Source of the DNA: Paenibacillus protaetiae
Lineage (GTDB): Bacteria > Bacillota > Bacilli > Paenibacillales > Paenibacillaceae
Direction: 5' to 3'
Assembly: GCF_004135365.1 (NCBI RefSeq)
Contig: NZ_CP035492.1
Coordinates: forward strand, 2,273,501 to 2,337,500
Length of the DNA: 64,000 nt
How positions within the stretch are numbered: position 1 is the first letter of the stretch; each line of letters opens with the position of its first letter. A model generated the notes under the pieces. The model was not told the DNA's origin. It searched no databases and worked only from the letters and a program-made list of their open reading frames with translations. Made by a program: the position numbers and the translations under genes. Shown one piece after another: positions 18,592 through 26,550 of this stretch.

Positions 18592-19392
18592 ATGAGCGGG
18601 AGGACAGCATCGCATTGGTTCGATAACATCAAGGAAGAGATCAAGGATCAGCGCACATCCAGGCAAAATAACCTCCGGTTTGCGGCCGCCATTTTGCCGG
18701 CAGCTTGGAACGCTGTCCGATTGGCACGCCGCGTAATGCTAGACCATAATTATCGATCCATCCTCCGGCTTCAGCTATTTAATCACGAGGAGGTTCATCA
18801 GACTTCTTCCACTACCTTCATGAACCGTTACCCTGCTATATTTACCGCAGCCAAAAATTATTTTGCAGGCAAACCAAACTTAAATCTGCTGTCGTATGGC
18901 TGTTCTACCGGAGAAGAGGTGCTGACGCTGCGCCAATACTTTCCGAATGCACGCATTATAGGTGCTGAAATCAATAAACGAAGCCTTCATATATGCCGTT
19001 CACTGCCAGTGGATGACCAAATCGCCTTTATAAAATCTACTTCAGAAGAGCTGGCGAAACACGGTCCCTATGATGCGATATTCTGCATGGCTGTTTTACA
19101 AAGAAAGCCTCACGATATAACGGACAAAGGGATAACGGATTTGAGCGGTATTTATCCATTTGAGAAATTTGAGCGGCAGGTGAACGAACTAAACCAGCTT
19201 GTAATGCCCAGCGGGCTGCTTATCATCCATTTTACGCAGTATTCCTTTTTGGACACGGCAGCTGCTTCCTATTATAAAGTGATGGAAGGCTACTCCCAGC
19301 ATAAATACCCTTCACATGTGTTTGACAAAAACAGCAAGCTTGCTCTTAATAAGCTCCCTTATCCTTCGATTTTCATAAAAACAAATACATAA
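18592..19392 (+). CDS. CheR-like SAM-dependent methyltransferase in lasso cluster
   Basis: Class I methyltransferase of 266 aa. The SAM-binding loop LLSYGCSTGEEVLTL (about residues 99-113) is the hallmark of CheR-type enzymes, which methylate carboxylates. The later motif I-IGAEINKRSLHICR and the AIFCMAVLQ strand fit the fold. The CheR N-terminal helical domain is partly present but weak. It is the last gene of the cluster, 31 bases after the exporter gene with a GGGAGG site. A role in methyl-esterifying an Asp/Glu or the C-terminus of the lasso peptide is inferred, not shown. Confidence 0.7.
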   Translation: MSGRTASHWFDNIKEEIKDQRTSRQNNLRFAAAILPAAWNAVRLARRVMLDHNYRSILRLQLFNHEEVHQTSSTTFMNRYPAIFTAAKNYFAGKPNLNLLSYGCSTGEEVLTLRQYFPNARIIGAEINKRSLHICRSLPVDDQIAFIKSTSEELAKHGPYDAIFCMAVLQRKPHDITDKGITDLSGIYPFEKFERQVNELNQLVMPSGLLIIHFTQYSFLDTAAASYYKVMEGYSQHKYPSHVFDKNSKLALNKLPYPSIFIKTNT

Positions 19393-19460
19393 TCATCCGA
19401 ATTCTATGGATGTAAGCAGCATATGCTCAATAGAAATAATGAAACGCCTAACAACAAGAC

Positions 19461-19500
19461 AAAACCAGCCCTGCGCGCATAGACGCACAGGGCTGGTTTT
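19461..19500. terminator. Bidirectional terminator, lasso cluster / pepF
   Basis: Arms 19461-19473 and 19488-19500 give a 13-bp stem ending in T4 on plus and in TTTT on minus, serving the two converging genes. Confidence 0.88.
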
Positions 19501-19526
19501 GTTTCGCTACTACTTGTTGGTCACTC

Positions 19527-21308
19527 TTATTGCTCCGTCAGCTCCAGAAACAGCTTCACGTCGGACACGGCAAGCTGAACCGCTTCACGCCAGAAGTCCG
19601 GCTCTTCGAGGTTGACGCCAAGATGCTTCTTCGCCAGTTCCTCTACCGTCATGCTGCCCGTATCCCGCAGCAGCGCCACATATTTCTCCGCGAAGGAAGG
19701 GCCTTCCTGCTGCGCTCTTGCATAAATGCCTGTGCTGAACAGGTAGCCGAACGTGTATGGGAAGTTGTAGAACGGCACATCCGTCAAGTAGAAGTGCAGC
19801 TTCGACGCCCAGAAATGCGGGTGCGTGCTGCCGAGCGAGCCGGCGTATGCTTCACGCTGCGCCTCTTCCATCAGTTCGTTCAGCTCTTCCGCCGTTACCA
19901 TGCCCTGCTTCCGTTTTGCATAAAACGCTTTTTCAAAAATAAAGCGGGCATGGATGTTCAGGAAAAACGCTACCGCATTCTGCAGCTTCGTTTCAAGCAA
20001 ACCAAGCTTCTCTTCATCCGACTTCGCCGCTTTCATCGCCGAATCGGTTACGATGAGCTCCGCCAGCGTCGATGCAGTCTCCGCCACGTTCATCGCGTAC
20101 TCCTGCGACAGCGCAGGCATATCGTTCATGACATGCTGGTGGTAGCCATGGCCCAGCTCATGGGCAAGCGTCGAGACGTTATCCATCGTTCCGGAATACG
20201 TCATAAAAATACGCGTCTGCCCGCTCAGCGGCAGCGATGTGCAGAAGCCTCCGGGGCGTTTGCCGGGACGGTCTTCCGCTTCAATCCAGCCTTCCTTCAG
20301 CGCCATATCCGCAAAATCCGCCATATCCGGGCTGAACGAGCGGAACTGCTCCACGATAAACTCGCAAGCTTCCTCGTACGGAATTGTACGAGCATCCGCG
20401 CCAAGCGGCGCCGTTACATCATGCCATTCCAGCTTCTCGACGCCAAGCAGCTTCGCTTTGCGCTCCAGATAGCGGACGACCTCCGGCTTGCCTTCCGTAA
20501 TCGCGTCCCACATCGCGTTCAGCGTCGCTTCGCTCATCCGGTTGATGTGCAGCGGCTCCTTCAGGATTTCCTCCCAGCCGCGGTTCTCATATACGCCAAG
20601 GCGGAAGCCTGCGAGACGGTTCAGCGTATCCGAGCACAGGTCAGCCTGCTCGCCCCATACGCGTTCCCATTCCGCAAAAGCCGTCTCGCGGACCGCACGA
20701 TCGCCGTCTGACAGGCGGTTGAACATTTGGCCGGCGGAGAGTGTTTTTTCCGTGCCGTCTGTGCCTTTGTCTGTGAATTTGGCACGGGAAACGATTGTAT
20801 TGTACATTTCGCCCCAGCCGTGATAGCCGTTAACGGCTAGGTCGCCGATCAGCGCTTCCTGTTCCGGAGCGAGCTTTTCCTTCGCCAGCTCGCGACGCTC
20901 GCGCAGGTTGAAAGCGACTTGCGCAGCCGCTCCGCTGGACAGCCACGCTTCGAACGCGCTGTCATCCATGCTGCGCAGGATGCTGTCAAAGCGGGTAAGC
21001 ACGCCGTCAAACTTGGCAGATGCTGTTTTGACACGATCGCTTAAGGCTGCGGCTTTGGCGTCTTTCATGTTTTGCGCAAGCAGGCACGATACAAACGAGT
21101 CCGACTCGCGAATGCGCAGCAGAATGGACTGCATCAGCTCGGCGATAGCCGTCAGCTGCTCCGGCTGGCCGCCTTCACCGGCTGCGACAAGCTGATCCAG
21201 TTTGACAACGTCTTGTTCGATGCCTTGCAGCTCAGCTGCAAATGCAGGCGACGAAGATCCGCCTTCATAAATAACGTCCAGATTCCAAGTTAATGGATAT
21301 GTACTCAT
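19527..21308 (-). CDS. pepF: Oligoendopeptidase F family (M3B) metallopeptidase
   Basis: Cytoplasmic zinc endopeptidase (593 aa) that degrades short peptides. The zinc site AHELGHGYHQH lies near residue 383, with a downstream Glu in ETASTLAEL. The length and the FCTSLPLSGQTRIFMTYSGT region fit the M3 family. The ATG is preceded by AAGGAAG. It is convergent with the lasso cluster, from which a terminator separates it; a link to leader removal is conceivable but nothing in the sequence shows it. Confidence 0.92.
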   Translation of the reverse strand: MSTYPLTWNLDVIYEGGSSSPAFAAELQGIEQDVVKLDQLVAAGEGGQPEQLTAIAELMQSILLRIRESDSFVSCLLAQNMKDAKAAALSDRVKTASAKFDGVLTRFDSILRSMDDSAFEAWLSSGAAAQVAFNLRERRELAKEKLAPEQEALIGDLAVNGYHGWGEMYNTIVSRAKFTDKGTDGTEKTLSAGQMFNRLSDGDRAVRETAFAEWERVWGEQADLCSDTLNRLAGFRLGVYENRGWEEILKEPLHINRMSEATLNAMWDAITEGKPEVVRYLERKAKLLGVEKLEWHDVTAPLGADARTIPYEEACEFIVEQFRSFSPDMADFADMALKEGWIEAEDRPGKRPGGFCTSLPLSGQTRIFMTYSGTMDNVSTLAHELGHGYHQHVMNDMPALSQEYAMNVAETASTLAELIVTDSAMKAAKSDEEKLGLLETKLQNAVAFFLNIHARFIFEKAFYAKRKQGMVTAEELNELMEEAQREAYAGSLGSTHPHFWASKLHFYLTDVPFYNFPYTFGYLFSTGIYARAQQEGPSFAEKYVALLRDTGSMTVEELAKKHLGVNLEEPDFWREAVQLAVSDVKLFLELTEQ

Positions 21309-21493
21309 GACTACATCTTCCTTTCGAAAAATCGGATTGGGGTTAATCGTCAGCCTTCCTTTGTCCGCTGCTTTAACGCGGCAGACGGCTAATCAGCCTT
21401 CTAAATAAAGAGAACCGATCAGGGAATTTGCAGTTTGCGCGTTTCCTGTCGGCGGTGTATAACTTAAGTATACCAGATTGGAGGAAGATCGAC

Positions 21494-21661
21494 ATGTCCA
21501 TGCCTTTGCAAATATCGCCCGAGACGGCCATTAAGCTTTCCAAAGAGCTTAACGTGCCGATTGAGCATCTCATGCATATGCCTAAACACATCCTGCTTCA
21601 AAAACTTGCCGAACTTGCGAAAAAAGATCAGCCGCCCGCGGACGGAGCGACAGAGTCATGA
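21494..21661 (+). CDS. yycC: YycC-like small conserved protein
   Basis: A 55-residue protein with the text PLQISPETAIKLSKELNVPIEHLMHMPKHILLQKL, which fits the YycC-like family of Bacilli; its function is unknown. The ATG follows TTGGAGGAAG; the upstream extension of the frame is not needed. The stop overlaps the next start (ATGA), so the two small genes are coupled. Confidence 0.75.
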   Translation: MSMPLQISPETAIKLSKELNVPIEHLMHMPKHILLQKLAELAKKDQPPADGATES

Positions 21662-21897
21662 TCCCTTTCGAGCGGACTTGGCCGTACGATATCATCATGA
21701 ATGATATTTACGCCCCAAGCTGCCCTTTTTGCGGACAAGACAATGTGCTTCTCCCGATCCGCCCGGAAGAAATCGAAGACATTCATCACGGCAAAAAAAA
21801 GCTGCTCGTCTTTCCGTGCTGCCACAGCCGGATCACCGTAGTTGATATGGACAGCGACTACATCTTGGCCGCACAGCGGCTGCGGGCCAAAGTGTAA
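21658..21897 (+). CDS. Small Cys-rich hypothetical protein
   Basis: A 79-residue protein with a CPFCG pair near the N-terminus and a second CC pair near residue 54, suggesting a zinc ribbon-like fold. No family is recognised with certainty. Its start overlaps the preceding gene's stop by 4 bases, which supports that it is real and co-expressed. Confidence 0.6.
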   Translation: MIPFERTWPYDIIMNDIYAPSCPFCGQDNVLLPIRPEEIEDIHHGKKKLLVFPCCHSRITVVDMDSDYILAAQRLRAKV

Positions 21898-21914
21898 AAT
21901 CAGCTTGTAACAAT

Positions 21915-21976
21915 GAAGCGCACCTCCTGGCATAGACACTGGAAATATCCGATGCCGTTTCCAGGAGGTGCGCTTC
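21915..21976. repeat. 16-bp perfect inverted repeat with 30-base loop
   Basis: Arms 21915-21930 and 21961-21976 (GAAGCGCACCTCCTGG and complement) are perfect. It lies between a plus gene and a converging minus gene, so it may act as a terminator, but no T run follows on either strand. The 3' arm contains AGGAGGTG followed by ATG and a five-codon frame. Confidence 0.6.
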
Positions 21977-22040
21977 GTTATGCCGAACAAGTCTTAGGCT
22001 TGCAATTCTCCGCATGGGTAAGCTTATCCGCGCCCCGGCA

Positions 22041-22730
22041 TCAGCCGTTCGATAAAGCGCCTTCTTCATGCATCTCCTCGCGGATAAGCTGCCACTGCTC
22101 GCGGCAAGCCCGAATCATCGCTGAATCCACAATCCGCTCGTCATGAATGACGCGGGTAAACCACCTTACCGCTTCGTTCCGCTCGCCGACCCGGCGGTTC
22201 AATTCCCCGATCAAATACATCAGGCGTGCATCGCTTGACGTATGCTCCCCTTCTTCGTAGACCTGAACGTAAGCGTCCAGCGCAAAACGCAAAAACTTCC
22301 GTTCCTGCTCCTCTTGCCCCGTCTCGCGGTAAAGCCAGGCCAAATGATGCAGGATGCCCGCAATAAGCCGGTCGCTTTCCCCGACCGCTTGGCAGGTCAT
22401 CAGCGCCAGCTTGTAGCTGTCAAGCGCTTGAGCGTTATTGCGCTCCCCGCCGTAATCGCGGCTTGTCCATCGTTTGCCGACCTCGTTGTAGTAAGCTTCT
22501 TTCTGCCTGTTCGACAGCTGCGCCATGCTATTCTCCGTTGAGGCGTAACCGCAGATTGGACAAACACGCACCACATAATAATCCGGATTAGCCCCTTCCC
22601 GGTAATGCCCGCAAAAATCCGTGTCGGTACGGAGCGCACGCTTAAAGCTTTGTCTTACTCGTGATGTTGAAAAGGTTGACCCACAGCAGGGACAATTTAC
22701 TTGAATGCGATACAGCGGTTCGAGCTCCAT
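22041..22730 (-). CDS. DUF2225 family protein
   Basis: A 229-aa protein with two CxxC pairs (CPCCGS near residue 14, CPICGY near 57) likely binding zinc, followed by helical TPR-like repeats (AQALDSYKLAL, GILHHLAWLYRETGQEEQERKFLRFALDAY). This arrangement matches DUF2225 proteins of Firmicutes, whose role is unknown. It starts 6 bases after the globin gene's stop and is probably its operon partner. Confidence 0.7.
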   Translation of the reverse strand: MELEPLYRIQVNCPCCGSTFSTSRVRQSFKRALRTDTDFCGHYREGANPDYYVVRVCPICGYASTENSMAQLSNRQKEAYYNEVGKRWTSRDYGGERNNAQALDSYKLALMTCQAVGESDRLIAGILHHLAWLYRETGQEEQERKFLRFALDAYVQVYEEGEHTSSDARLMYLIGELNRRVGERNEAVRWFTRVIHDERIVDSAMIRACREQWQLIREEMHEEGALSNG

Positions 22731-22736
22731 ATACGA

Positions 22737-23123
22737 CTACTCCTCGTCTGGTGTATTGACGAAATGGTGCGCCGGCCCTGACAGCCTGTGCAGCACGATT
22801 TCCCGCAGCTCCTCGCTCATTCCGATGTCCTGCAGCGCCTGATCCATACAGCTCAGCCATGCTTCTGCCCGCTCCACCGTGATAGGAAAAGGCAAATGCC
22901 GGCCGCGCATCATCGGATGGCCGTACTGATCGGAATAAAGCGAAGGGCCGCCAAAAAACTGTGACAAAAACAAATATTGCTTCTCCATGACCGGTGTAAT
23001 ATCAGCCGGAAATAACGGTCCAAGCAGCGGGTGAGCTTGTACATGCGGATAAAAAGCTTCCACCATCCGGCGCACGGTCGCCCCGCCGCCAATGGCTTCA
23101 TAAAGCGTTATATGATTATTCAT
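22737..23123 (-). CDS. Group II truncated hemoglobin
   Basis: A 128-aa 2-over-2 globin (YjbI/trHbO type) that binds O2 or other diatomic ligands. The proximal His is in RGRHLPFPIT and the conserved Trp is in AEAWLSCM; a Tyr in the B/E region fits group II. The ATG follows GGAGAGG. It forms a tight pair with the DUF2225 gene. Confidence 0.88.
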   Translation of the reverse strand: MNNHITLYEAIGGGATVRRMVEAFYPHVQAHPLLGPLFPADITPVMEKQYLFLSQFFGGPSLYSDQYGHPMMRGRHLPFPITVERAEAWLSCMDQALQDIGMSEELREIVLHRLSGPAHHFVNTPDEE

Positions 23124-23205
23124 CGGTCAAATCCTCTCCAGTATTTAAGGCTTAGGCAAATAGAATGAAAAATAAAGCCGGCATTTACTCAAATTATACG
23201 AAAAA

Positions 23206-23232
23206 AAGCCCGCCTCCGAAAGCGGAGCGGGC
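23206..23232 (-). terminator. Terminator on minus strand for the small membrane peptide
   Basis: The stem GCCCGC-TCCG/CGGA-GCGGGC with an AAAG loop is followed by a T7 run when read on the minus strand. Confidence 0.85.
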
Positions 23233-23252
23233 AATTGGAACGATATATCGGG

Positions 23253-23354
23253 TCAACAATCATAATCCTCTTCTCCAGGCGCAGCAATAGCTTCCCGAAT
23301 GACAAAGACGAATGCACAGACAAGAACCCCTGTAATTATACCCATCACATTCAT
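23253..23354 (-). CDS. Small single-pass membrane peptide (33 aa)
   Basis: The frame begins MNVMGIITGVLVCAFVFVI, a single membrane helix, and ends in an acidic tail with PGEEDYDC. GGGG lies just upstream of the ATG, though spacing is short; an internal ATG at codon 4 is an alternative. A perfect minus-strand terminator 20 bases after the stop implies that something here is transcribed leftward, and no other frame fits. The function is unknown. Confidence 0.5.
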   Translation of the reverse strand: MNVMGIITGVLVCAFVFVIREAIAAPGEEDYDC

Positions 23355-23521
23355 CACCCCGAGCTTTCCGATAAGGTAATTCCATTGTACCATACATTTC
23401 ACAGCAATCCAGCTATTTTTGCAAGCGTTTTCTTCTTTTTTTGAGCAGCTGGTCCGGTGATGTTTGTCCTATCTCAAGCATATATAAGTAGAAACCATGA
23501 TGATAGGGAGACGCCTGTTCC

Positions 23522-24601
23522 ATGATCAAAAAAAACGCCAGCTTCCAAGCTTACGCCGCAATCGCTGCGGCAGGCATGTTTATCGTCGTCTTAATGTTCC
23601 TATTTCCGAATGATACGTTGGAATCCGCCTTGCGCGGGCTTGATATTTGGTGGAAGGTGCTGTTTCCCGCTTTGTTTCCTTTTTTTGTCATATCTGAATT
23701 TATGCTTGGATTTGGCGTTGTGCATTTTTTCGGCAAGCTGCTGGATCCGCTCATGCGCCCGCTGTTTCGTCTGCCCGGCATCGGCGGTTTTGTCGTTGCG
23801 ATGGGATATGTATCGGGTTATCCGGTTGGCGCCAAGCTGACCGCGCAGCTATGGGAGCAAAAGCTCGTGAACCGTGCGGAAGGCGAACGGCTTGTCGCTT
23901 TTACGACTACCTCCGATCCGATCTTTCTGATCGGGGCTGTCTCGGTCGGCTTTTTTCATAATGCGGCACTGGCGCCGGTACTTGCTGCGGCGCATTACGG
24001 CGGCGCATTAATCATCGGTCTGTTCATGCGGTTTCATGACCGGAAAGCCCCGCTTACCCCGGATTCCTCGCTGGATGCGCGCCATCGCAGCCGCGGCTAC
24101 CGGCCGTCCCGCCTGCGTGAAGCGTTCCGTGCGATGCATGCGGCCAGGCTTGCCGACGGCCGTTTCTTCGGCAAACTGCTGCAGGACGCCATTCAATCCG
24201 CGCTGCGGCTGATGATCGTTGTAGGCGGGCTTGTTGTTTTTTTCTCCGCGTTAATGGAGCTGCTCACCCATGCCGGCATTATCGCAGCGCTTGCCGACGG
24301 GCTGCGCAATCTGTTCCGAGCAATCGGGCTTCCGGGCGCCTTATCCGACGCGATGATTTACGGCGGCTTTGAAGTGACGCTTGGCGCACGGGCAGCCGGT
24401 ACAGCCGGCACGGGACTGATGCATCAAGCCGCTATAGCGGCCTGGGTGCTGTCATGGGCCGGACTGTCCGTTCACGCCCAGGTGGCGAGCTTGCTCAGCC
24501 GTACCGATATACGATACAAACCGCTTTTCATAGCGCGTCTGCTGCACTCGTTTATCGCGATGGCGCTTGTCTATGCGCTATGGGGCTGGCTCGCTCCGTA
24601 A
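23522..24601 (+). CDS. ylbJ: Sporulation integral membrane protein YlbJ
   Basis: A polytopic membrane protein (359 aa, about eight helices) of the nucleoside-recognition/Gate family. YlbJ is needed for normal spore formation in Bacillus. Family text is visible in LFPALFPFFVISEFMLG, GYVSGYPVGAKLTAQLWEQ and TTTSDPIFLIGAVSVGFF. The ATG has a GGGAG site 9 bases upstream. The family is usually nearer 400 aa; a loop near residue 190 is poorly conserved. Confidence 0.85.
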   Translation: MIKKNASFQAYAAIAAAGMFIVVLMFLFPNDTLESALRGLDIWWKVLFPALFPFFVISEFMLGFGVVHFFGKLLDPLMRPLFRLPGIGGFVVAMGYVSGYPVGAKLTAQLWEQKLVNRAEGERLVAFTTTSDPIFLIGAVSVGFFHNAALAPVLAAAHYGGALIIGLFMRFHDRKAPLTPDSSLDARHRSRGYRPSRLREAFRAMHAARLADGRFFGKLLQDAIQSALRLMIVVGGLVVFFSALMELLTHAGIIAALADGLRNLFRAIGLPGALSDAMIYGGFEVTLGARAAGTAGTGLMHQAAIAAWVLSWAGLSVHAQVASLLSRTDIRYKPLFIARLLHSFIAMALVYALWGWLAP

Positions 24602-24668
24602 CCATTGAATTTGGCTCCTTCTTTCGATATGATTAAGCTATCCACGAAAGACCGGAAGGAGCTTGTTC

Positions 24669-25457
24669 TTGAAATATACTGTTATTGACCGCGGAGATTC
24701 CCTCTCCAAGGAGCTTGCCGGGCGTTTCCATGCCCTTGCCGCCGAGCGGAAATTTATCCGCAGCGACAAAGAACCGGAAATCGTTATTTCTATCGGCGGA
24801 GACGGCACTCTGCTGCAAGCTTTCCACAAACATATCGACCGGCATGAGCAGGTTGCTTTTGTTGGTATCCATACAGGCCATCTTGGTTTTTTTGCAGACT
24901 GGAAAAAAGACGAGCTTGATACGCTTGTGCAAATTATGGCCGAAGAAAAGCCAAACATCGTCCGTTACCCGCTCGCGGAAATCGAAGTGGAAACATCCAC
25001 CGGCATTACCAAATATATTGCCGTGAATGAAGCCACCATCAAAGGCGTAGACGGAACGGTCGTTTCCCAGATCAACATTAATGACGAGCTGTTCGAGATG
25101 TTTCGGGGCGACGGCATTGTCATTTCCACGCCTTCCGGCAGCACGGCGTACAATAAATCGGTAGGCGGGGCAATTGTCCACCCTTATATCGAAGCTTTGC
25201 AAATTGCCGAGATCGCGTCGATTAACAACCGGGTGTTCCGGACGCTGGGCTCATCGGTGCTGCTTCCTAAGCATCATCACTGTGAAATTTTTTCCAGAAA
25301 AGAACAACGTCTTGTATTAACCATCGATCACCTGAACATTCTGATCAAAGACTTGCGCTCCGTTCGCTGCCGGGTATCCAACCAAAAAATCAGCTTCGCC
25401 CGCTACCGTCCGTTTCCGTTCTGGAACCGTGTGCGCGAAGCGTTCCTTGATGTATAA
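24669..25457 (+). CDS. nadK: NAD kinase
   Basis: Phosphorylates NAD to NADP (262 aa). The diphosphate motif SIGGDGTLLQAF, the NE motif in VNEATIKGVDG, and the loop GDGIVISTPSGSTAYNKSVGGAIVHP are all present. The start is a TTG 8 bases after AAGGAG; a TTG 6 bases earlier is too close to that site. Confidence 0.93.
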   Translation: MKYTVIDRGDSLSKELAGRFHALAAERKFIRSDKEPEIVISIGGDGTLLQAFHKHIDRHEQVAFVGIHTGHLGFFADWKKDELDTLVQIMAEEKPNIVRYPLAEIEVETSTGITKYIAVNEATIKGVDGTVVSQININDELFEMFRGDGIVISTPSGSTAYNKSVGGAIVHPYIEALQIAEIASINNRVFRTLGSSVLLPKHHHCEIFSRKEQRLVLTIDHLNILIKDLRSVRCRVSNQKISFARYRPFPFWNRVREAFLDV

Positions 25458-25493
25458 CACCCGCGGCCGCATCATTAGGTGCGGCGCGGCATA

Positions 25494-25541
25494 CAAAACA
25501 GGCCGTTCCAGGTGACATATCACCTGAAACGGCCTGTTTTG
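25494..25541. terminator. Bidirectional terminator, nadK / yutD
   Basis: A 22-bp stem (one mismatch) with CATA loop spans 25494-25515 and 25520-25541 and is flanked by A and T runs, fitting two converging genes. Confidence 0.88.
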
Positions 25542-25570
25542 TTGTTCATGCATCAGAGGCACTGAGCGCC

Positions 25571-26512
25571 CTATTCGGTTTTTACCGGATTGCGGTTATG
25601 TTCGCTTGCAGCTGCAACATCATTTTTGGCTGCCAGCCTGACCGGCTTTTTATGGCGATGGTTAGGCTTAAATTTGCGCTGCGAATGTTCACCGGCCTGT
25701 TCGCCATCCTGCACATGGCGCGGACTGCGGTCGCGGTCTCGTCCGCCTCCTTGCTGGCGTCCCTGGCGATTACGTTCAGCCTGCTGCTCCGTTTTGTCGC
25801 TGCGCTGGCGCTCCGGCTTGTCTTTCCGGTCCGTACGCTGCTGCCGGTCCGGCTTGTTCGGCCGCTCACCCGGCTTGTAGCCGCGGTCGGATTTGTCCGT
25901 CCGCTGCGATTTATCCGGATGGCGTTCTCCTCGGTCCGGACGGTCCCCTCTGGCAGGCTTTCCGGATTTGTCCGGACGTTCAGCCCGCTCCGGCTCCGGC
26001 TTCTCTTCAATTCCAGCCCGGTTATACCTTGTCGGAATAGGCCGTTCCGGCGTAACGGCATCCATAACCGGCCTGTCCGGAACCTTTGCCGGCTCCGCCG
26101 CTGCGGCGGCGGACTCGTCCTTGTACGCATCCAGCACTTCCGTGCTTGCCCGGCCGGCTTGCTCGTCGGAAACAAGCGTAAGCTCCTTCGGCGCTGCAGA
26201 AGCGGCAATTTCTTCCGTCTCCTCTTCAGGGAGCCGGCTTGCAGCCACTTTCTCCAGCACAAAATAAGCGCAGCCAAAATTGCAATATTCATTGATGTAG
26301 TCTGTCATAAATGAATACGCGCAGTCTTTGGTTGCTTTCGCATGCCCGTCTTTCAAAAAACCTTTCAGCCGCAGCTGATTGTAGCCCCAGTCGCCGACGA
26401 TATAGTCGTACCGGTCCAGCACATCGCTGTAGCGGTCGCGGAACGCGTCGGGATTCCAGCCGTTTTTATGTTCATGAATGATCTCATATACTTTGCCACC
26501 AATATGAATCAA
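25571..26512 (-). CDS. yutD: YutD-like protein with long charged C-terminal tail
   Basis: The first 90 residues are a YutD (DUF1027) domain: KNGWNPDAFRDRYSDVLDRYDYIVGDWGYNQLRLKGF and the Cys-bearing CNFGCAYFVLEK. The remaining 220 or so residues are low complexity and rich in Arg, Asp, Lys, Pro and Gln, with repeated DRPD/RTDK/KPERQ units, probably disordered and possibly nucleic-acid binding. Bacillus YutD lacks such a tail. The start is TTG with TGGAGG upstream. It lies 38 bases after lipA, as in Bacillus, where these genes also cluster. The function is unknown. Confidence 0.75.
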   Translation of the reverse strand: MIHIGGKVYEIIHEHKNGWNPDAFRDRYSDVLDRYDYIVGDWGYNQLRLKGFLKDGHAKATKDCAYSFMTDYINEYCNFGCAYFVLEKVAASRLPEEETEEIAASAAPKELTLVSDEQAGRASTEVLDAYKDESAAAAAEPAKVPDRPVMDAVTPERPIPTRYNRAGIEEKPEPERAERPDKSGKPARGDRPDRGERHPDKSQRTDKSDRGYKPGERPNKPDRQQRTDRKDKPERQRSDKTEQQAERNRQGRQQGGGRDRDRSPRHVQDGEQAGEHSQRKFKPNHRHKKPVRLAAKNDVAAASEHNRNPVKTE

Positions 26513-26550
26513 CGATCGATTCCTCCACTTCTGGGAGCTGCCGTGTGCAG

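Noticed and set aside
19530..20711. Long open plus-strand frame of 393 codons
   Set aside because: Antisense to pepF; Arg/His/Leu-rich shadow text without motifs.
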